37,227 bases of DNA from a virus: positions 1-37,227 of the IMG/VR virus record IMGVR_UViG_3300025011_000104; one strand, given 5' to 3'. The notes under the pieces are model-generated. The model was not told the DNA's origin, ran no database searches, and saw only the letters and a list, made by a program, of their open reading frames with translations. Shown piece by piece: positions 16,187-21,605 of this stretch. Both the position numbers and the translations under genes were made by a program. Positions within the stretch are counted from its first letter, which is position 1, and every line of letters starts with the position of its first letter.

Positions 16187-16635
16187 AAATCCATTTCAGC
16201 GAGGAACAGAACGAGCGAATCCGCCGCGCCTACCGGAACGAGACGGACGAAACGGCTAAGGCGATGGCGCTGGAATGGGGCGTGTCCCGCTATACGGTGA
16301 CTGAACAGGCCAAACGGCTGAAGGTTTGGCCACGGAAAGACACGCGGTCGGGGGATGACCGGCAGTGCGCGACGTGCGGGTACCCTATCTTTCAGTACGA
16401 AGACGAGCTGTTTAACGACTTTTTGGAGCGCCAGACGTGTCGCAACGATGCCTGCTGGAAGGAGCTGGCAAAGCATGGCCGGCGTTTTCCGGAGTACCGG
16501 CAGAAGCCTGTTGCAGTGGCGGTGCAGCCGCTTCGGCACGAACCATTTAACGACCCGTTGCTGCTGTTGATGCGGCTGCCGCGTTTCTTGTGGCCGGCTG
16601 TGGAAAAAGCTGTGGAAAACCCTGTAAGTAATTGA
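16183..16635 (+). CDS. HTH and zinc-finger-like regulator, 150 aa
   Basis: The first 50 residues carry a helix-turn-helix (AKAMALEWGVSRYTVTEQAK, about residues 27-46) after a charged helix. Residues ~63-92 contain CATCG and TCRNDACW, a four-cysteine pattern able to bind zinc. A basic Pro/Leu-rich tail follows. The arrangement suggests a DNA-binding protein acting on early or replication genes. ATGA coupling joins it to the small membrane genes upstream, and it is the last gene before a non-coding stretch preceding the replication pair. No named family assigned. Confidence 0.6.
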   Translation: MKIHFSEEQNERIRRAYRNETDETAKAMALEWGVSRYTVTEQAKRLKVWPRKDTRSGDDRQCATCGYPIFQYEDELFNDFLERQTCRNDACWKELAKHGRRFPEYRQKPVAVAVQPLRHEPFNDPLLLLMRLPRFLWPAVEKAVENPVSN

Positions 16636-16909
16636 TAAATAACCGCGCCCGACAAGTTGAGCATAGATTAGGTACCCATAAACAAACATCCACCAGGCGG
16701 GGGTCATACGACCACCCCGCCGCCTGGTGATAACGTCTAAAAGGTTCATGCCTGGGCATGCATGAAGGCAGTACATGCTGAGGGTGACACCGGCGGCAGC
16801 AGCCTAAACGGTGCAACGATTTCCCGATATGGTCTGGTGGCTGTAAAAGCGGTTGCGAAAGTGGCAACCCGCATGCCAACAGCGCCTGAAAATGAAAGGT
16901 TTTTTGCTT
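16636..16909 (+). other. non-coding stretch upstream of the replication genes, with hairpin
   Basis: This 274-base gap has no convincing gene. It begins AT-rich (TGATAAATAA), contains an imperfect hairpin at 16691-16729 with arms CACCAGGCGG / CCGCCTGGTG and no T-tract, and a short palindrome CATGCCTGGGCATG at 16748-16761. A frame opening at 16762 runs into the next gene in another phase and is probably not real. Its position in front of a winged-helix replication protein makes it a candidate for a promoter or replication origin. Confidence 0.4.
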
Positions 16910-17371
16910 ATGGCAACAGTTTATTTCGAGCCGAACCGTACCAGCCTGGCGATTATGAAACTGGTGCACGGCTATTTCTCCCGCACCCGCAAAGGCTGGA
17001 CGTTGATGGATCAACGCTGGATGCTGGAAAAGCTGCGCGAGTGGTACGGCGTCAAAATTCCGCGATCGACGCTGTGCTACAACCTGAAGATACTGCGCGA
17101 GCAGGGCATTGTCAGCACGGTTACCCGGCATTGCCGCGATCCGAAAACCGGTGAATTTATCCCCAAGATCACGCTGTATAAAATGACGAAGAAGCTGAAG
17201 CGGTATTTCAGCAAGCAGGCGACATATTTTAAGCGGTGCGGCTGGGTGCCGAGTATGCAACAGCTGAAAGCCGGCGTGCTGCCGGTGGTGGGTACGGTGA
17301 CAAGCCGCGAAGAGGCGCTGCGGGAGTACCAGCGGCTGAAAAAAGAGCAGGCACGAAGGGGCGCGGGATGA
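16910..17371 (+). CDS. winged-helix replication initiator-like protein, 153 aa
   Basis: Residues ~10-75 read as a winged helix: TSLAIMKLVHGYFSRTRKG, then RWMLEKLREWYGVKIPRSTLCYNLKILREQGIV with the recognition helix around PRSTLCYNLK, and a beta-wing (STVTRHCRDPKTG). The C-terminal part is basic (KKLKRYFSKQATYFKRCGW). Such proteins placed before a loader-like gene usually act as phage replication initiators (lambda O analogues). I chose ATG 16910, which has AAAGG upstream; in-frame ATGs at 16853 and 16892 have poorer sites. Its stop overlaps the next start (ATGA). The initiation role is inferred. Confidence 0.6.
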   Translation: MATVYFEPNRTSLAIMKLVHGYFSRTRKGWTLMDQRWMLEKLREWYGVKIPRSTLCYNLKILREQGIVSTVTRHCRDPKTGEFIPKITLYKMTKKLKRYFSKQATYFKRCGWVPSMQQLKAGVLPVVGTVTSREEALREYQRLKKEQARRGAG

Positions 17372-17850
17372 CGGCAGAAGAAGCATTGGCCGGCATCAGG
17401 GAGATTTCCCGGCATTTCGGCCAGGGGTACAAGTGGAGCGAGCTGGAACCAGTATGGTCGGCGCTGTTGTTATGCGCGCCGCAAGCGATGGTGCGGGCGG
17501 TGGGCGTCATCAAAAAGCATGGCAAGTGGCGGCCGGATCCTGATTATCTGCTGGCCCGGGTGCAGTGGTGGCACATGAATATGCGGCAAAAAATCGAGGC
17601 CGAAGAGATAGCGGCGACCGGCGCCGATCCAGGCGCGGAAGGAAAAGAGGCGCTGCAGTTGTTGAAGGATTATACGGGCGGGCAAACCAGTATTGAAGAG
17701 TACGCCCGGCGGCTGTACGCACTTAGCACGAAGTACGGAAAGCCTGGGTATGCGATTGAGGCGCAGGAGAAGGAAGAGAGGCGGGGCGGGAAGGATTGTA
17801 ACGGGTCTGTGAATGACCGGGGAGGAAATTATGAGCACAACGTGGGGTGA
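17368..17850 (+). CDS. helicase-loader-like (lambda P analogue) protein, 160 aa
   Basis: ATG 17368 overlaps the preceding stop and follows GAAGGGG. The first ~70 residues (EEALAGIREISRHFGQGYKW... PQAMVRAVGVIKKHGKWRPDPDYLLARVQWW) are helical. They resemble the conserved part of replisome organisers and P-type loaders, where a short domain ends in a 'W.P....L...' motif. The rest is charged and probably flexible. Pairing with the winged-helix gene is the classical O/P layout. No helicase or polymerase gene is present, so the phage must recruit the host replisome. The 3' end overlaps the gene at 17831 and lies close to the first cassette junction. Confidence 0.5.
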   Translation: MTAEEALAGIREISRHFGQGYKWSELEPVWSALLLCAPQAMVRAVGVIKKHGKWRPDPDYLLARVQWWHMNMRQKIEAEEIAATGADPGAEGKEALQLLKDYTGGQTSIEEYARRLYALSTKYGKPGYAIEAQEKEERRGGKDCNGSVNDRGGNYEHNVG

Positions 17851-18169
17851 GGGGATAGCGGATGTTGGCAGACCGGAGAGTAAAACACCGGTCGATTCAC
17901 TGGTTATGGCTGACCACCATCTGCAAGCCGCGATCGAGGCGGGACAACTCGTTATCAGGATCGGGGTTAAACGGCTGGCAGAATGTTCGACCGGTGATTA
18001 CCTCGGGGCACTACACGGTCGGAAGATCACCGACCCTGAAGAGTTTTGCGAGGACGTTATCAGGGAAATGATGATTGAGGATGAAGTGGGGAATACTCCG
18101 CTGATTCGATTTTTCGGTGAAATGGAATTTGCAGCATTTGAAAGCGGCTCTCTAGCTGTAGAGCCATAA
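17831..18169 (+). CDS. cassette 1 protein, unknown function, 112 aa (in-frame fusion with upstream start)
   Basis: ATG 17831 has GGAGG six bases upstream and reads in frame through the first cassette junction. The cassette itself opens with GTTATGGCT (17903), and its ATG at 17906 is Met26 of this frame, so the cassette gene proper is probably the 87-residue MADHHLQAAIEAGQ... protein, with the leader supplied by host-phage sequence. The product is acidic and contains VIRIGVKRLAEC and EEFCEDVIREMM. No family recognised. Its stop TAA is formed inside the closing box AGCCATAAC, a typical feature of integron cassettes. The fusion could either provide translation or be incidental. Confidence 0.6.
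   Translation: MSTTWGEGIADVGRPESKTPVDSLVMADHHLQAAIEAGQLVIRIGVKRLAECSTGDYLGALHGRKITDPEEFCEDVIREMMIEDEVGNTPLIRFFGEMEFAAFESGSLAVEP
17871..17911 (+). repeat. cassette junction 0 (3' part of an attC-like site)
   Basis: Hairpin arms GACCGG (17871-17876) and CCGGTC (17888-17893) are followed by GATTCACTG and the opening box GTTATGGCT (17903-17911). The 3' end matches that of junction 2 (GGTCGATACGCTGGTTATA) closely. A 5' box is not clear; CACAAC near 17836-17841 is a candidate. Confidence 0.55.
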
Positions 18170-18297
18170 CGATTTAGATCAGGAGGGGCTATGCCTCGAA
18201 TATGCAAAGACTGCGGGAATTACGTCCACCTTTACCACGACTGCACTCCGAAACCGGCAGGAGAAAAGTCCTCTCCCGCATCGGCTGGTTATGGCGC
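18162..18297 (+). repeat. cassette junction 1 (long attC-like site)
   Basis: It runs from the closing box AGCCATAAC (18162-18170) to the opening box GTTATGGCGC (18288-18297), 136 bases, within the size range of long attC sites such as Vibrio VCRs. The end CATCGGCTGGTTATGG resembles junctions 0 and 2. Its internal pairing is weak by eye, and it contains a well-placed start codon (18191). Confidence 0.5.
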
Positions 18298-18568
18298 GGA
18301 GGTGCTACGAAGAATGGACCCCAGAAAATGTATCCGTCAGGCTGAAAAGCATAGGCAACGGATGAATGCTGCACTTGCCCCACTCAACAATAAACTAACT
18401 GAATTTTTCAACGATGAAAATGCCCTAGTCTTCTACCAAATCGGGGATGGGTGGTGTTTGCTGTTTGACGATGACCGTAATACTCCCGTGGGTGATGTTG
18501 ATTTTGACGAACTTTTCCAAATGACACCGGAAGACGCTATTAAATATCTGACTCGGCGCGAAGTGTAG
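18191..18568 (+). CDS. cassette 2 protein, unknown function, 125 aa or 84 aa from an internal start
   Basis: Two starts are credible. ATG 18191 follows CAGGAGGGG and gives a Cys-containing leader (RICKDCGNYVHLYHDC) that spans the cassette junction. ATG 18314 follows GGAGG inside cassette 2 and gives the 84-residue MDPRKCIRQAEKHRQ protein. The latter part is acidic with FYQIGDGWCLLFDDDRNTP and ends SRREV-like, with no recognised family. The cassette boundary GTTATGGCGC at 18288 falls between the two starts, so the long form would be a junction fusion. Its TAG touches the closing box GCGCCATAAC. Confidence 0.6.
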   Translation: MPRICKDCGNYVHLYHDCTPKPAGEKSSPASAGYGAEVLRRMDPRKCIRQAEKHRQRMNAALAPLNNKLTEFFNDENALVFYQIGDGWCLLFDDDRNTPVGDVDFDELFQMTPEDAIKYLTRREV

Positions 18569-18624
18569 CGCCATAACGTTACAAGGATGACCCGCTAGAC
18601 GGGTCGATACGCTGGTTATACCGG
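18568..18624 (+). repeat. cassette junction 2 (attC-like site)
   Basis: Compact, 57 bases: box GCGCCATAAC, then hairpin GACCCG-CTAGA-CGGGTC at 18589-18605 with an extra G on the 3' side before AT, then CGCTG and box GTTATACCGG. AAC at 18575-18577 pairs with GTT at 18615-18617. The short palindrome, extra-helical base and AAC/GTT boxes are the clearest attC-like layout in the array. Confidence 0.65.
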
Positions 18625-18652
18625 CGTCAACTCAGGAAAAAGGAGATTTGAA

Positions 18653-18892
18653 ATGGTAAAAAGTTATCGGAAAAAACCTGTAGTAATCGAGGCACTTCAG
18701 TTCGATGGCAACTTCAACGAAATTGAAAAGTTTGTTGGGGGCGATGCAGAGTTCAGGCAGGGGGAGCTTATTGTTGCCACACTTGAAGGGCCTCTTCATG
18801 CCTCGCCTAAGGACTACATTATCAAGGGCATCAAGGGAGAATTCTACCCCTGCAAGCCTGATATTTTCGAAGCGACATACGAGCCGGTATAA
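18653..18892 (+). CDS. cassette 3: conserved phage protein of unknown function, 79 aa
   Basis: AAAAGGAG lies before ATG 18653. The sequence pattern [16 protein letters not shown]... then [28 protein letters not shown] is a widespread small phage protein seen in many temperate phages of Gram-negative and Gram-positive hosts; its role is not known. The fold is probably all-beta. The gene fills its cassette neatly: the unit starts with GTTATACCGG at 18615, the gene follows 29 bases later, and the TAA stop lies inside CCGGTATAAC (18884-18893). It is notable as a phage-type gene in an integron-like cassette. Confidence 0.75.
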   Translation: MVKSYRKKPVVIEALQFDGNFNEIEKFVGGDAEFRQGELIVATLEGPLHASPKDYIIKGIKGEFYPCKPDIFEATYEPV

Positions 18893-18951
18893 CGGGGCGG
18901 CGGATGAGCGGCCCCCGGCTTGCCGGGGATCATGCTCCATCCGTTGGTTCC
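18884..18951 (+). repeat. cassette junction 3 (attC-like site)
   Basis: Box CCGGTATAAC (18884-18893), then GGGGCGGCGGATGAGC, hairpin CCCCGGC-TT-GCCGGGG, then ATCATGCTCCATCC and box GTTGGTTCC (18943-18951). GGATG-AGC pairs with GCT-C-CATCC, leaving one unpaired C. Bases 18891-18912 recur as an exact 22-bp reverse complement at 19640-19661. Confidence 0.65.
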
Positions 18952-19019
18952 GCATCGTTGCGCGGGTGACGGAGTGACCATGTTGTTAACGTCAACAAAA
19001 TGGTATCGGAGTTGAGGGC

Positions 19020-19064
19020 GGCACCAACGAACCGCCTGGGTGTAGGGGTTTAAATCCCGCGCGC
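19020..19064 (+). repeat. cassette junction 4 (short, degenerate attC-like site)
   Basis: Box GGCACCAAC (19020-19028), then about 19 bases, then opening box GTTTAAATCCCGCGCGC (19048-19064). It is shorter than a normal attC and folds poorly, so it may be a deletion remnant. Confidence 0.4.
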
Positions 19065-19106
19065 GGTTTTGACTTTACAGAATGGCCGCAGGCCATAGGG
19101 GGGAAC

Positions 19107-19301
19107 ATGTCGAGAAGGTATCAAGTTGAGGTTGTTGAGTGTGGCTCCGATTGTCCGGCCTTCCTGGAAGATGGATATGCCTATGGCATTCATTCTTGTT
19201 CGATGCATGAAGAGGATATGCCTGCTGAGATGTTTCAGGAGATGGCGCAAGAAGACAAGCAGTTTCCAGATTTCTGTCCATTGGTTGAGATGGAGGACTA
19301 A
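19107..19301 (+). CDS. cassette 5, first gene: small acidic Cys-containing protein, 64 aa
   Basis: GGGGGG-AAC precedes ATG 19107. The product has four cysteines (CGSDC, CSM and DFCPL), a beta-type start (RRYQVEVVECG) and an acidic methionine-rich C-terminal half. It may bind metal, but no family was recognised. It and the next gene, three bases away, sit in the long cassette bounded by GTTTAAATCCCGCGCGC and its reverse complement. Confidence 0.6.
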   Translation: MSRRYQVEVVECGSDCPAFLEDGYAYGIHSCSMHEEDMPAEMFQEMAQEDKQFPDFCPLVEMED

Positions 19302-19304
19302 GCG

Positions 19305-19589
19305 ATGAACGATATTTTCCCCGAAGATACAGCGTGTTGCTCTGTTGGATTCCCGGATTGCGGAGCATTTGGCCCCTGCACCACCAACGAAAGAGCCTTA
19401 CGGCGTTACATCCAGGGCGACCCAATGCCACCGCTTACTTTTGAACAGCGGGATGAATTGCTTGCGGACGCTGATTCATGCGGCGAAGGATCATTCCCTC
19501 GTGAAGAAGCAAAGGACTTTTCTGACAAAGACCTCTGCAAGTGGACGCTGGATGCATGGTGGGCATATGTGCGGAGTAACTGCTTATGA
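19305..19589 (+). CDS. cassette 5, second gene: unknown phage-type protein, 94 aa
   Basis: ATG 19305 follows GGAGGACTAAGCG and lies three bases after the previous stop. The middle, TNERALRRYIQGDPMPPLTFEQRDELL, followed by a conserved-looking DADSCGEGS and a C-terminal helix ending WAYVRSNCL, resembles a family of small proteins common in phages and integrative elements with no assigned function. It has six cysteines. Two genes in one cassette is less usual than one. Confidence 0.6.
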   Translation: MNDIFPEDTACCSVGFPDCGAFGPCTTNERALRRYIQGDPMPPLTFEQRDELLADADSCGEGSFPREEAKDFSDKDLCKWTLDAWWAYVRSNCL

Positions 19590-19618
19590 CCGATTCGGGC
19601 CAGGTTCATCGGCCCGAT

Positions 19619-19670
19619 GCGCGCGGGATTTAAACCTTAGCCGCTCATCCGCCGCCCCGTTCCTCATTCG
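19619..19670 (+). repeat. cassette junction 5 (short attC-like site)
   Basis: Closing box GCGCGCGGGATTTAAAC (19619-19635), then an arm identical to the reverse complement of junction 3's left arm (19640-19661), then opening box GTTCCTCATTCG (19659-19670). It appears to be the right half of a site whose left half resembles junction 3. Confidence 0.45.
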
Positions 19671-19745
19671 ACGAGCGTAGCGCGGCGAATGAGGAACGGC
19701 TTGAGTTGAGCCGTACTAAACGGCTCGAACGTTTTGTTATGATGC
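19659..19745 (+). repeat. gene-less unit 6 and cassette junction 6
   Basis: GTTCCTCATTCG (19659-19670) and CGAATGAGGAAC (19686-19697) form a 12-bp perfect inverted repeat enclosing only 15 bases. The following site AACGGCTTGAGTTGAGCCG, hairpin GAGCCG-TACTAAA-CGGCTC (19708-19726) and GTTATGATGC (19736-19745) is attC-like. The reverse complement of AACGGCTTGAGTTGAGCCG resembles the CTCAAGCGTTA end of classical attC sites. Confidence 0.6.
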
Positions 19746-19767
19746 GTTCGAGCCACGGAGGATAAGG

Positions 19768-20367
19768 ATGGAATCGGCAATTTTTATGATTGAAGGCGGG
19801 AAACCTTTGGAGATGGTTAAAGAGCACATTGCCGAACGCCTGCGGGTGAAAGCAGTAGCCAGGGCGTTGGCTGCGGAACTGGGTGTTGACGACATCTATA
19901 CCAACCGTTCCACCGGTATTCTGTCCGGCGTCTGTTTCAAAGGAAAACTGCACCCTGAGTTTACGAAAGCTCGCGGCAGAGAGGGTGTCAGCTATCCGAA
20001 GAAGGGGACAGAGTGGGATAAGCGGATCAAGGCACAAGTAGGGCATAAAGAAGTCAGCGGCTGGATAGCTAAAGAGTTCGGCATCCCATGCGGCATCAGA
20101 TACAAGGGTGATAACTGCAACGGTTCAAAGATGATCGGTTCACCGTTCAACGAATGCGGGTTCCTTTATTTGGGCGAGAGCGGCCCGTATGCAATGTGGA
20201 CTCCAGATGTCCCGGCAGAGGTAGTAAAAACAGAGGCCGATGGCTACGAGGTGGAAGAACCGGCAAAGTCCTTTGTCCTGGAGTTCGACGGATGCCGCAG
20301 AATCGAAAAAGAAGAGTGGGAAATACTGGTGCTTCAAAACAAGTTGGAGCAACGGCAAGCATCATAA
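19768..20367 (+). CDS. cassette 7: conserved phage protein of unknown function, 199 aa
   Basis: CGGAGGATAAGG precedes ATG 19768. The protein has an N-terminal segment (GGKPLEMVKEHIAERLRVKAVA), then YTNRSTGILSGVCFKG, a basic middle (KKGTEWDKRIKAQVG), and a C-terminal block CGFLYLGESGPYAMWTPDVP and AKSFVLEFDGCRRIEKEEWE. This combination is familiar from prophages of enterobacteria and relatives, with no known function. The cassette starts at GTTATGATGC (19736), 32 bases before the gene, and the TAA stop lies inside GCATCATAAC (20359-20368), so the gene fits its unit exactly. Confidence 0.75.
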   Translation: MESAIFMIEGGKPLEMVKEHIAERLRVKAVARALAAELGVDDIYTNRSTGILSGVCFKGKLHPEFTKARGREGVSYPKKGTEWDKRIKAQVGHKEVSGWIAKEFGIPCGIRYKGDNCNGSKMIGSPFNECGFLYLGESGPYAMWTPDVPAEVVKTEADGYEVEEPAKSFVLEFDGCRRIEKEEWEILVLQNKLEQRQAS

Positions 20368-20368
20368 C
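20359..20368 (+). repeat. last closing box of the cassette array
   Basis: GCATCATAAC is the exact reverse complement of the opening box at 19736-19745. No GTT box follows within the next 200 bases, so the terminal attC site appears truncated or lost. Confidence 0.6.
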
Positions 20369-20744
20369 AATGATTATGCAGCCACATCGTCTGTATAACC
20401 CAAATCTGTAAGCACGCGCCCACTAAGGGTCACAAAACGTAAGTAGGCAAAATTACCGTGGGAATAACGACGGATAAAAAAGCAGCAAAAGCAGCCAACA
20501 GGCAAAAAATTTTTTACTTTGAAACAGAGCGAAACTAAGTGGCAACAAATTGGAAAGATCCGCAGGTAAGCAGGTGAAAGAACAGCTATGTGCTTATGAA
20601 TTATTATTATCTGTATCCTTTGTGGTGGTGAATGGCAGAAACAGCGGAAGTTATTGGAATGAAGCAGGAAATTACCAAACAGAATAAAATGAGCTGTAAT
20701 GGTAACGGGCGCGCGCGGGTGTGCGCGTTGAAAAGGGGGAAGCC
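20369..20744 (+). other. mostly non-coding region right of the cassette array
   Basis: This 376-base stretch is more AT-rich than its surroundings and contains only very short frames. One is a GTG frame at 20458-20538 (VGITTDKKAAKAANRQK..., 26 residues) with no good ribosome site; another is the frame at 20632. CGCGCGCGGGTGTGCGCG near 20710 is a GC-rich near-palindrome. No promoter or terminator is convincing. Confidence 0.4.
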
Positions 20745-20748
20745 ATGA
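20632..20748 (+). CDS. possible small peptide, 38 aa
   Basis: The frame starts ATGGCAGAAACAG and its TGA (20746-20748) overlaps the ATG of the next gene (ATGA), the coupling used throughout this genome. The ribosome site is weak (GGTGGTG). The C-terminus is basic (CALKRGKP). It is included because of the overlap; it may simply be leader sequence. Confidence 0.3.
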   Translation: MAETAEVIGMKQEITKQNKMSCNGNGRARVCALKRGKP

Positions 20749-21017
20749 CCGGAAAGAAAACTGTAGGCGAGGCGCAGCAGCTGCCGGTGAAGCACTTTTT
20801 TATCATTGTCGACGGGAAGAAATATGGCCCTTACCTTGACGAGCGGCGCAAGGAGTTCAGCTCTTTGGAGCACAAGCGCGGGGTCGAGATCCTTACAATG
20901 TGGCTTAAGCCTGTGCCTAGCCCCCCCAAGCCGCGCAAAACAAAGCAACAGCACCCTTCTTTGCTAGAAGAAGTGGGATTTGTACCGCAGTCTAAACAAA
21001 AGGCATGGGGGTGGTGA
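20745..21017 (+). CDS. early protein of unknown function, 90 aa
   Basis: AAAAGGGGGAAGCC precedes ATG 20745. The product begins basic, contains a beta-type stretch (VKHFFIIVDGKKYGPYLDE), and has a Pro/Lys-rich segment (PSPPKPRKTKQQ) near residues 63-74 before a short helical tail. It could be a nucleic-acid-binding accessory protein, but no family was recognised. It is followed after three bases by the next gene. Confidence 0.55.
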   Translation: MTGKKTVGEAQQLPVKHFFIIVDGKKYGPYLDERRKEFSSLEHKRGVEILTMWLKPVPSPPKPRKTKQQHPSLLEEVGFVPQSKQKAWGW

Positions 21018-21020
21018 GAA

Positions 21021-21308
21021 ATGGGCAATACTGGAGAAACAATAAATTATGGCGGCACACCTGGGATAACTGAGGATTCACCTGAACAGCGGATAGCATC
21101 CGAGTTGAGGCTTAAACAGCGTGATGCAGATGTAGGCAAGATCGAGGCGTTTTGGAGTGTGGATATTCAGCGCAATCAGGCTGGGGAGCCAGTACCAACA
21201 GTCACTATAGTTGTGGACAGAAACGGCACAGACGAACAGCGAGAGACTATTAGGCAGCACTTGTGGGGCATTGCTGACGTCCTTCGCGCAATTTACAGCG
21301 GTGATTAA
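21021..21308 (+). CDS. early protein of unknown function, 95 aa
   Basis: ATG 21021 follows GGTGAGAA. The N-terminal third is polar and probably flexible. The rest reads as an alternating beta/alpha unit: KIEAFWSVDIQRNQAGEPV, TVTIVVDRNGTDEQRETIRQHLWGIADVLR. No catalytic motif seen. It is part of a run of small rightward genes leading to the second recombinase. Confidence 0.55.
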   Translation: MGNTGETINYGGTPGITEDSPEQRIASELRLKQRDADVGKIEAFWSVDIQRNQAGEPVPTVTIVVDRNGTDEQRETIRQHLWGIADVLRAIYSGD

Positions 21309-21331
21309 TAAAGCATGGGGGGGTGGTAGGC

Positions 21332-21604
21332 ATGACCAAAGAAGAGCAATACCGCGACATAATCATCGCGCTGATGATCGAGAACGCGCAGTGCGACGAG
21401 GCAGTCGGCGGGCCGTTGGCCATCGTGTCGCCTGCCGATCTGGGGCCGATGTTTGACCGGGCGGTGGACGAGATCAACCAGCTGCGCCTGGCCAACAAGA
21501 TCGGGCCGCTGGAACCGACTGTGTTTTACAAGGGGCAGGTGCTTGATTACTTTATGAAGCAGATGGAGCAGGCCGGCCGGCTGCTGCATTTGACGAGGCA
21601 CTGA
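21332..21604 (+). CDS. early protein of unknown function, 90 aa
   Basis: The ATG at 21332 is preferred over the in-frame GTG-type start at 21323 because GGTAGG lies just upstream. The protein is acidic and helical (EEQYRDIIIALMIENAQCDEAVGG, then FDRAVDEINQLRLANK and a C-terminal MKQMEQAGRLLHLTRH). Size and place directly before a recombinase gene (one base gap) would fit an accessory or directionality factor, although it is less basic than typical excisionases. That is speculation. Confidence 0.5.
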   Translation: MTKEEQYRDIIIALMIENAQCDEAVGGPLAIVSPADLGPMFDRAVDEINQLRLANKIGPLEPTVFYKGQVLDYFMKQMEQAGRLLHLTRH

Positions 21605-21605
21605 T

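Larger units (their letters stand above)
17871..20368 (+). mobile_element. array of seven integron-like gene cassettes (attC cluster without integrase)
   Basis: Seven consecutive units each open with GTT and close with the reverse complement of their own opening, ending AAC. The boundary pairs start/end at 17903/18170, 18288/18577, 18615/18893, 18943/19028, 19048/19635, 19659/19697 and 19736/20368, and match 9/9, 10/10, 10/10, 8/9, 17/17, 12/12 and 10/10 bases. In an integron array, each cassette begins at the R' box cut (G^TT) and its own attC begins with the complementary R'' box (...AAC), exactly this pattern. Five of the seven closing boxes continue as AACG. Several junctions hold short hairpins with GGTCGAT-NNNCTGGTTAT-like 3' ends. 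Five units hold genes and two hold none. No IntI is encoded. Which strand recombines is not determined here. Confidence 0.75.

Noticed and set aside
16691-16729. Rho-independent terminator
   Set aside because: The hairpin is imperfect and has no following T-tract; it was noted only as part of the non-coding region.
16762-17154. Open frame of 130 codons before the replication gene
   Set aside because: Its second half overlaps the winged-helix gene in another phase and the first half has no ribosome site or recognisable pattern.
18314-18568. Treating the 84-residue frame as the only start of the cassette 2 gene
   Set aside because: The upstream ATG at 18191 has a stronger ribosome site, so both starts were kept.
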